In this document: positions 45,051-50,162 of the stretch, in pieces
Numbering within the stretch: the first letter of the stretch is position 1
Layout of the letters: every line of letters starts with the position of its first letter
Assembly: GCA_949287985.1 (NCBI GenBank)
Contig: CASEIN010000063.1
Location: 1-50,162, forward strand
From: Mucispirillum schaedleri
Lineage (GTDB): Bacteria; Chrysiogenota; Deferribacteres; Deferribacterales; Mucispirillaceae
Reading direction: 5' to 3'
Length of the DNA stretch: 50,162 nt
Position numbers and translations under genes: made by a program
Notes under the pieces: generated by a model
What the model was told of the DNA's origin: nothing
The model's input: only the letters and a program-made list of their open reading frames with translations
The model's database searches: none

Positions 45051-47573
45051 ATGTATTTACTAAAACAGATTAAAAATTATTTTTCTATAAAATATATTAT
45101 CATAATTACTATAATTTTATTGCTTGCATATACATATGTATATACTATTGGTAAGTTTTCAGAACACAGCGATAAAGTAGGTTATGAAAAAGTATCTGTT
45201 TTTTTAACGAAAGTGGAATATACTCTTAAATCTTTTGATGCTTTAGTTGAGAGAGAAAGCCATTCATTTGATGATTATATGATAACCCACCTATGCAGTC
45301 AAAGAAGCTTAATGTGGCTTACTAATTTTAATATAATAGTTTCTAACACTCTACATGTAAAAAGAAGTGTATCTCATATTATAATTGGAAATACGCTATT
45401 TTCAAACAGTTCAAAGTTTGATAATGTAATCAATGAACAAATAAAATCTAAATGGTATAATGATTTATTAAGTGATGAAAATAAAACAATTAGGTTTTCT
45501 CCGTTATTTAGTGATGAAAATGGAGAATATTGGACTACAATATATAAGCAAATTAATATTTATAACAGTGATGTTATAATTGCCATTACTATTCCATTAC
45601 AGGATTTAGAAGACATATGGTTTAATAGTCCTGTCCATGATTTTGAACAAATATATTATCTTGCAGACCAGTCATCTGGTTTAGTATTTAGTACATATGA
45701 TTTAAAAGTAACAAGTATGTTTATTGATAATCTTAATCTTTTAATAGATGAAATAAAAAATTCAAAAAATATATATGGGGAATTATCAAAAGAATATACA
45801 AATGGTGTAACCTATAGTATTTTTTATATTAATAAATTAGATAATAATTTTATACCCTTTGTTGTTATGCCAAAAGAATATATGCTTTCATCTGTTATGC
45901 ATAATATAAAGTTTTATATTTATGTTATTCTATTTTTTGTTTTAGTTATGATTATTATGTATATAAATGATATAAAAAACAATATAAAATCTAAGCGATA
46001 CAATGAATTTATAAGCATATTAGGTAATGCTAACTATGCAATATTTAGTATAAACATAAAAACAGATAAGTATGAAATAGTGAAAGGTTCTGAAGATGCC
46101 ATAAAATATGTATCTAAATTTGGAGATTATACTCATTTACATAAAATGTTATGCACTATTGTAGAAAAAGGAACACAAGGTGATTTTTCTGATAGTTTTT
46201 CTTTGGAAAATATAAGAAAACTAGCAGAAAGCGGCACAGTAGATTTTGGGGGCGATTTCCAAAGAATATTAGAAAATGGATATAAATGGGTTCAAATAAG
46301 GCTTTTATATGACAGTAAAGTAAATCCAGATTATGCAGTTTTAGCATTTAGAGATAGAGACAAAGAGAGAAAACGTGAATTAGAAAAAATGGAGCTTTTG
46401 GAAAGTTCTATTTCAGCAATGAAAAAAGCAAATAAATCAAAGGTTACCTTTTATTCTGGGCTTTCCCACGATATGAGAACACCTTTAAATGCAATTATAG
46501 GGCTTACTGAATTATTAGAAGAAGATATTGATGATAAAAGTAAAGCTTTAGGTTATATGGAAAAAATTAAAGTATCAAGCCAGCAGCTTTTATCATTAAT
46601 AGATAATTTTCTAGATTATGCAAAACAGGATTATCAAAATGATGATAATGAAGATAATGTTTGTTTTAAACTTAAAGAGTTTATAGAATCTAATTTAAGT
46701 ATATATAAAATAGTCTCAGAAAAAGATAAAAAGAATTTTTCTGTAACATATAATATTACTCATAATAAAATTAAAGGAAATGCAACAAAACTATACAGGA
46801 TTATTAATAATATAATGAGTAATTGTTTTAAATATACGAAACAAGGTGATACAATAGAGTTAAAAGTAACTGAAATTGGAAATCAGGGAAGGCCAAAATA
46901 TAAATTTGAATTTATTGATACTGGCATAGGTATGGACAAAGAATTTTTACAGACAATGTGCAGCCCATATAAACGAGAAAAAAGATTTGAAACAAAAGAA
47001 AGTGCAGGTGTAGGGCTTGGAATGGCCATAGTTGAAAATTATGTGCATTACTTAAATGGAGAAATTTTTATAGAAAGCCAGTTAAATAAAGGCACAAAAA
47101 TTACAATTACTTTAGCATTTGATTTATCAAGCGAAGAACTTGAAGAAAATAAAGTAGAACAACAAGAAAAAGAAGATAATATTAAAGGGTTAAATATATT
47201 AATAGCAGAAGATAATGATGTTAATATGTTTATAATCACAGAGCTTTTAACAAGAAATGGACATAAGATTATTAAGGCATTTAATGGGCAGGAAGCAGTA
47301 GATATATTTAGTAAAAGCCCAGAAAATACTTTTGATATTATATTAATGGATATTCAAATGCCAGTGCTAAATGGAATTGATGCTGCAAAAGAAATACGCA
47401 GGCTTGAAAGGGAAGATGCAAAAATAATTCCAATAGTTGCAGTAAGTGCCAATGTGTATACAGAAGATGTGGCAGCATCAAATAATGCGGGAATGAATGC
47501 TCATCTTTCAAAACCAATAAGTTTTAATGAATTACAGAAAGTATTTAATAAGCTCATTAAAAAAAATAAATAA
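45051..47573 (+). CDS. Hybrid sensor histidine kinase with receiver domain, second copy
   Basis: 840 residues, a paralogue of the kinase at 14613-17192 with the same plan: transmembrane helix (about 15-33), periplasmic sensor region (about 35-280), second helix (about 285-305), PAS-like segment, His473 in GLSHDMRTPLNA, N box NNIMSNCFKYT, GIGM and GVGLGMAI lids, then a receiver with Asp767 in LMDIQMP. The sensor regions of the two differ clearly. It begins 16 bases after the ABC ATPase, so it probably belongs to that operon and may sense the transported compound; that is inference. Confidence 0.9.
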   Translation: MYLLKQIKNYFSIKYIIIITIILLLAYTYVYTIGKFSEHSDKVGYEKVSVFLTKVEYTLKSFDALVERESHSFDDYMITHLCSQRSLMWLTNFNIIVSNTLHVKRSVSHIIIGNTLFSNSSKFDNVINEQIKSKWYNDLLSDENKTIRFSPLFSDENGEYWTTIYKQINIYNSDVIIAITIPLQDLEDIWFNSPVHDFEQIYYLADQSSGLVFSTYDLKVTSMFIDNLNLLIDEIKNSKNIYGELSKEYTNGVTYSIFYINKLDNNFIPFVVMPKEYMLSSVMHNIKFYIYVILFFVLVMIIMYINDIKNNIKSKRYNEFISILGNANYAIFSINIKTDKYEIVKGSEDAIKYVSKFGDYTHLHKMLCTIVEKGTQGDFSDSFSLENIRKLAESGTVDFGGDFQRILENGYKWVQIRLLYDSKVNPDYAVLAFRDRDKERKRELEKMELLESSISAMKKANKSKVTFYSGLSHDMRTPLNAIIGLTELLEEDIDDKSKALGYMEKIKVSSQQLLSLIDNFLDYAKQDYQNDDNEDNVCFKLKEFIESNLSIYKIVSEKDKKNFSVTYNITHNKIKGNATKLYRIINNIMSNCFKYTKQGDTIELKVTEIGNQGRPKYKFEFIDTGIGMDKEFLQTMCSPYKREKRFETKESAGVGLGMAIVENYVHYLNGEIFIESQLNKGTKITITLAFDLSSEELEENKVEQQEKEDNIKGLNILIAEDNDVNMFIITELLTRNGHKIIKAFNGQEAVDIFSKSPENTFDIILMDIQMPVLNGIDAAKEIRRLEREDAKIIPIVAVSANVYTEDVAASNNAGMNAHLSKPISFNELQKVFNKLIKKNK

Positions 47574-47589
47574 AATAATAAAAAAATAT

Positions 47590-47631
47590 TTGACAAAACT
47601 CTGAAAATATAGTAATAAGAATGATTACTAT
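47590..47631 (+). promoter_or_regulatory. Probable perR promoter with Fur/PerR-type operator
   Basis: TTGACA at 47590 is followed, 17 bases on, by a TAATAA -10 candidate. Over it lies the inverted repeat ATAGTAAT-N7-ATTACTAT (47609-47631), similar in layout to Fur-family boxes. It suggests autoregulation of perR and the rubrerythrin gene. Confidence 0.6.
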
Positions 47632-47676
47632 TTTGGTGTTTAAAAGTAAAAATAAACATAACTCTGGAGAGGCAAT

Positions 47677-48060
47677 ATGGCTATAACAAAGTATTCCCGC
47701 CAGCGTGAGCTTATTTATCAGACAGTAATGGAAAATCAAGTCCATCCGACCGCGGAGTTTGTTTACAATTACTTGAAGAAAGATAATCCTCAGCTTAGCT
47801 TGGGAACAGTCTACAGGAATTTGCAGCAGTTATCAGAAAATGGTGCAATAAGTAGAGTTTCAATACCAAATCAGCCAGATAGGTTTGATGGGGTAACAGA
47901 GCCACATTACCATGCAGTGTGCAATAAATGTGGTAAAGTAACAGATATTTTTATGGAGAATATGACTGATATTGACAGCCTTGTAGCTGCAAAAACAGGG
48001 CTTGATATAATAGGTCATGAAATAGTATTTAAAACAATTTGTCCCTTGTGCAAAAATTAG
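47677..48060 (+). CDS. perR: Peroxide-responsive repressor of the Fur family
   Basis: 127 residues. N-terminal winged helix (SLGTVYRNLQQL is the recognition helix region). Regulatory-metal ligand candidates are His23, Asp71, His77 and His79 and an Asp near 98-100, the PerR pattern; structural zinc uses Cys82, Cys85, Cys122 and Cys125. In PerR, peroxide oxidises a metal-bound His, releasing DNA. Upstream operator supports autoregulation. Rubrerythrin follows 21 bases on. Confidence 0.88.
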   Translation: MAITKYSRQRELIYQTVMENQVHPTAEFVYNYLKKDNPQLSLGTVYRNLQQLSENGAISRVSIPNQPDRFDGVTEPHYHAVCNKCGKVTDIFMENMTDIDSLVAAKTGLDIIGHEIVFKTICPLCKN

Positions 48061-48081
48061 GGATAATAAAGGAGTGATAAT

Positions 48082-48621
48082 ATGGAATTAAAAGGTTCTA
48101 AAACAGAAAAAAATCTTCAAGATGCATTTGCTGGAGAATCAATGGCTCGTAATAAATATACTTATTACGCAAGCAAAGCTAAAGCAGAAGGTTACAACCA
48201 AATTGCAGATATTTTTGAAGAAACTGCAAATAATGAAAAAGAACATGCTAAAATATGGTTCAAACTTCTCCATGATGGTCAAGTGCCTACAACTGATGTA
48301 AACTTAAAAGATGCAGCAGATGGCGAACACTATGAATGGACTGATATGTATGCAGGTTTTGCTAAAACAGCAAAAGAAGAAGGTTTTGCTAGAATTGCAT
48401 ATCTTTTTGAAGAAGTTGCTAAAATTGAAAAAGAACACGAAACAAGATATTTAAAACTTCTTGAAAACGTTAAAGAGCAAAAAGTATTCAAAAAAGCAGA
48501 AAAAGTTGTATGGCAGTGTGCTAACTGTGGTCACCTTCACTTTGGTGAAACTGCATTAGAAGTTTGCCCAGTTTGCGAACATCCTAAAGCATTTTTTCAA
48601 ATTAAAGCTGAAAACTATTAA
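48082..48621 (+). CDS. rbr: Rubrerythrin
   Basis: Peroxide reductase of anaerobes. N-terminal ferritin-like di-iron domain ([20 protein letters not shown] with Glu ligands, repeated EExxxxEKEH motifs) and a C-terminal rubredoxin-like iron site (CANCGH and [11 protein letters not shown]). 179 residues, normal length. Cotranscribed with perR. A terminator follows. Confidence 0.96.
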   Translation: MELKGSKTEKNLQDAFAGESMARNKYTYYASKAKAEGYNQIADIFEETANNEKEHAKIWFKLLHDGQVPTTDVNLKDAADGEHYEWTDMYAGFAKTAKEEGFARIAYLFEEVAKIEKEHETRYLKLLENVKEQKVFKKAEKVVWQCANCGHLHFGETALEVCPVCEHPKAFFQIKAENY

Positions 48622-48627
48622 TTAAAT

Positions 48628-48660
48628 AACTTATCCAGACTTTTTAAGTTTGGATAAGTT
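48628..48660 (+). terminator. Terminator after rubrerythrin
   Basis: AACTTATCCA and TGGATAAGTT form a 10-bp stem, followed by TTTTTTT. Confidence 0.85.
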
Positions 48661-48691
48661 TTTTTAAAAAATCTTATATTATCAAATGCAA

Positions 48692-48707
48692 TATGGGTTT
48701 ACCCATA
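48692..48707 (+). promoter_or_regulatory. Palindrome upstream of the cytochrome c peroxidase gene
   Basis: TATGGGT-TT-ACCCATA, a 7-bp inverted repeat with a two-base centre, ends 24 bases before the ATG. It could be an operator or mRNA hairpin. It does not resemble the repeat before perR. Confidence 0.4.
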
Positions 48708-48731
48708 AAAAATATAAAACAGGGAAATGCT

Positions 48732-49949
48732 ATGAAAAAAGTGTATCTTTTAGCAGTAGTTATGACTATTACGGCTATACTTGCTGGCTGTAATAAAGGT
48801 GAACAGCAACAAGATGGTTCATTAAAAGAAACAAAAGATGAATTAATTCTTGAAGCTAGAAGCAATTTTGAACCTATTCCACTTAATGTGAAAGAAGGTT
48901 ACAAACAATTAAAAAACAATGAAGCATCTGATGCTAAATATGAGCTTGGTAAAATGCTTTATTTTGAACCACGTCTTTCTAAAAGCCAGCTGATAAGCTG
49001 TAACACTTGCCACAACTTATCATTTGGTGGTGATGACTATCAAAAAACATCTATTGGTCACGGCTGGCAGGCTGGTCCTAGAAATGCACCAACAGTATTA
49101 AACTCAGTTTATAATACTGCACAGTTTTGGGACGGTAGAGCAGGTGACTTAAAAGAACAAGCTAAAGGACCTATCCAAGCAGGTGTGGAAATGGCTGCTA
49201 CTCCAGACTATGTTATTGAAGTGTTAAAAAGTATCCCACAATATGGTGAACTTTTCAAAAATGCTTTTCCTGGAGATTCAGATCCAATAACATTTGATAA
49301 TGTTGCAAGTGCAATTGAAGTATTTGAAGCTACACTTCTTACTCCAAACTCTAGATTTGACCAATTCTTAAGAGGCGACAGCAACGCTCTTACTGATATT
49401 GAGAAAAAAGGTTTAAAAGTTTTTATGGACCAAAGTTGCACAGGCTGTCACTCTGGTATTAACTTAACAAGTGAAGGTTACCACCCATTCCAAGTTACAG
49501 GTACTAAAAATGAAAATCTTTTAGCTGGTGATAAAGGCCGTGCAGGTGTTACATTAGAAGAAGCTACAGAAGATGAACAATTTGCATTTAAAGCTCCAAC
49601 TTTAAGAAATATTGAATATACTGCTCCATATTTCCATTCAGGTATTGTTTGGGATTTAAGAGAAGCAGTTGCTGTTATGAGCTCTGCTCAATTAGGTAGC
49701 GATTTAACTGAAGAACAAATAGACCAAATTGTAGCTTTCTTAAAATCTACTACTGGAGAAATGCCAAAAGTTGAGTATCCTATTCTTCCACCATCAACTA
49801 TTAACACTCCAAAACCAGACCCAGCTGTAGCACAAGCTGCACCAGTTGCTGTTGAACCAGCTGCAGCAGAACAAGTTGTTACAGAACCTGCAGTTACTGA
49901 ACCAGCTGCTACAGAACCTGCAGCTACTGAACCTACAGCAGCACAGTAA
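48732..49949 (+). CDS. Di-haem cytochrome c peroxidase, lipoprotein form
   Basis: Reduces hydrogen peroxide in the periplasm (CcpA/MauG family). Lipobox LAGC gives lipidated Cys20. Two haem motifs: CNTCH at 90-94 and CTGCH at 236-240, with the GPRNAPTVLN and FWDGRAGDL segments of the family between them. The last 40 residues are a Pro/Ala/Thr/Glu repeat (TEPA units) not typical of the family. The ATG at 48732 gives the signal peptide; an earlier frame start would spoil it. 405 residues. Downstream of perR-rbr but after a terminator, so probably its own unit. Confidence 0.92.
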   Translation: MKKVYLLAVVMTITAILAGCNKGEQQQDGSLKETKDELILEARSNFEPIPLNVKEGYKQLKNNEASDAKYELGKMLYFEPRLSKSQLISCNTCHNLSFGGDDYQKTSIGHGWQAGPRNAPTVLNSVYNTAQFWDGRAGDLKEQAKGPIQAGVEMAATPDYVIEVLKSIPQYGELFKNAFPGDSDPITFDNVASAIEVFEATLLTPNSRFDQFLRGDSNALTDIEKKGLKVFMDQSCTGCHSGINLTSEGYHPFQVTGTKNENLLAGDKGRAGVTLEEATEDEQFAFKAPTLRNIEYTAPYFHSGIVWDLREAVAVMSSAQLGSDLTEEQIDQIVAFLKSTTGEMPKVEYPILPPSTINTPKPDPAVAQAAPVAVEPAAAEQVVTEPAVTEPAATEPAATEPTAAQ

Positions 49950-49989
49950 TGGTTAATAAACTTGTATCATAAGTAAAATTTATAAAATT

Positions 49990-50010
49990 GAGGCTGTCTA
50001 TTACAGCCTC
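49990..50010 (+). terminator. Terminator after cytochrome c peroxidase
   Basis: GAGGCTGT and ACAGCCTC form an 8-bp stem with a five-base loop, followed by eight T. Confidence 0.9.
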
Positions 50011-50066
50011 TTTTTTTATAGGTGGTAAATTCTAAAAACGATTGCGAAAAAAGTAGTAAATAAAAA

Positions 50067-50139
50067 AGTGGTTGTTAACTCTCTTAAAATAAAATAATAT
50101 TTTTTAGCTAAAAAAATAAATAAGGAGAGAACAACCACT
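50067..50139 (+). promoter_or_regulatory. Leader hairpin that can hide the ribosome binding site of the last gene
   Basis: AGTGGTTGTT (50067-50076) pairs perfectly with AACAACCACT (50130-50139). After a two-base bulge CTCTCTT (50079-50085) pairs with AGGAGAG (50123-50129), which is the ribosome binding site. The loop holds an inner palindrome TTTTTTAGCTAAAAAA (50100-50115). The start codon follows two bases later. Confidence 0.7.
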
Positions 50140-50140
50140 A

Positions 50141-50162
50141 ATGGATATTACACTAAAACCGA
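50141..50162 (+). CDS. Start of a gene cut by the window edge
   Basis: The ATG at 50141 opens a frame of seven codons (MDITLKP) before the window ends. AAGGAGAG lies 11 bases before it. Too short to identify. Confidence 0.45.

Noticed and set aside
50067-50162. IS200-type transposase leader
   Set aside because: A translation-blocking hairpin is known there, but the seven visible codons do not match TnpA, and the window ends too soon to decide.

Overview
The window is AT-rich (about 30% GC by eye) and gene-dense. Lipid A genes (an LpxI-type hydrolase and an LpxR-type deacylase), many lipobox signal peptides, c-type cytochromes and a Tat-exported formate dehydrogenase point to a Gram-negative, respiring anaerobe or microaerophile. 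PerR, rubrerythrin and a di-heme peroxidase fit an anaerobe that meets some oxygen. A member of the Deferribacterota such as the mouse-gut Mucispirillum would fit, but that is inference from gene content and base composition, not a database match. There is no transposase, phage module or CRISPR array.

Layout: 1-5.3 kb holds a lytic transglycosylase, a minus-strand hydrogenase-protease operon, two cysteine-rich Sel1 lipoproteins and a Bax-inhibitor-like membrane protein. From 5.5 to 14.5 kb are a ferredoxin/RACo-like protein, a TIM-barrel protein, glmS and pyrG on the minus strand, then guaA and lpxI divergently. From 14.6 to 19 kb are a hybrid histidine kinase, tmk, a lone RelB-like antitoxin and a membrane protein. 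From 19.1 to 27.2 kb runs the yceD-rpmF-plsX-fabD-fabG-acpP-fabF-rnc cluster, without fabH at its usual place, continuing into a radical SAM gene, rsmD and coaD.

From 27.6 to 34.2 kb is a complete formate dehydrogenase N-type operon (catalytic subunit, FdhE, a class V cysteine desulfurase, FeS subunit, cytochrome b). It should couple periplasmic formate oxidation to quinone reduction. Next come an LpxR-like outer membrane protein, a tiny exported protein, and two overlapping multiheme cytochrome genes (12 and 7-8 haem sites).

At 39.8-41.2 kb a class III Fic gene sits beside a dense array of palindromic repeats downstream of tRNA-Ser(GGA); the repeats contain pieces of that tRNA. Then come small envelope proteins (one a lipoprotein with a transmembrane helix and a cytoplasmic AT-hook-like tail), a CbiL-like methyltransferase, a polar amino acid ABC permease/ATPase pair followed by a second hybrid histidine kinase, and the perR-rubrerythrin-cytochrome c peroxidase group. 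The window ends just inside a gene whose ribosome binding site lies in a long hairpin.

The strongest candidates for undescribed biology are the tRNA-Ser-linked repeat array (40.5-41.1 kb), the AT-hook lipoprotein (42.0 kb), the multiheme cytochrome pair (36.8-39.8 kb), and the leader hairpin at the right edge.
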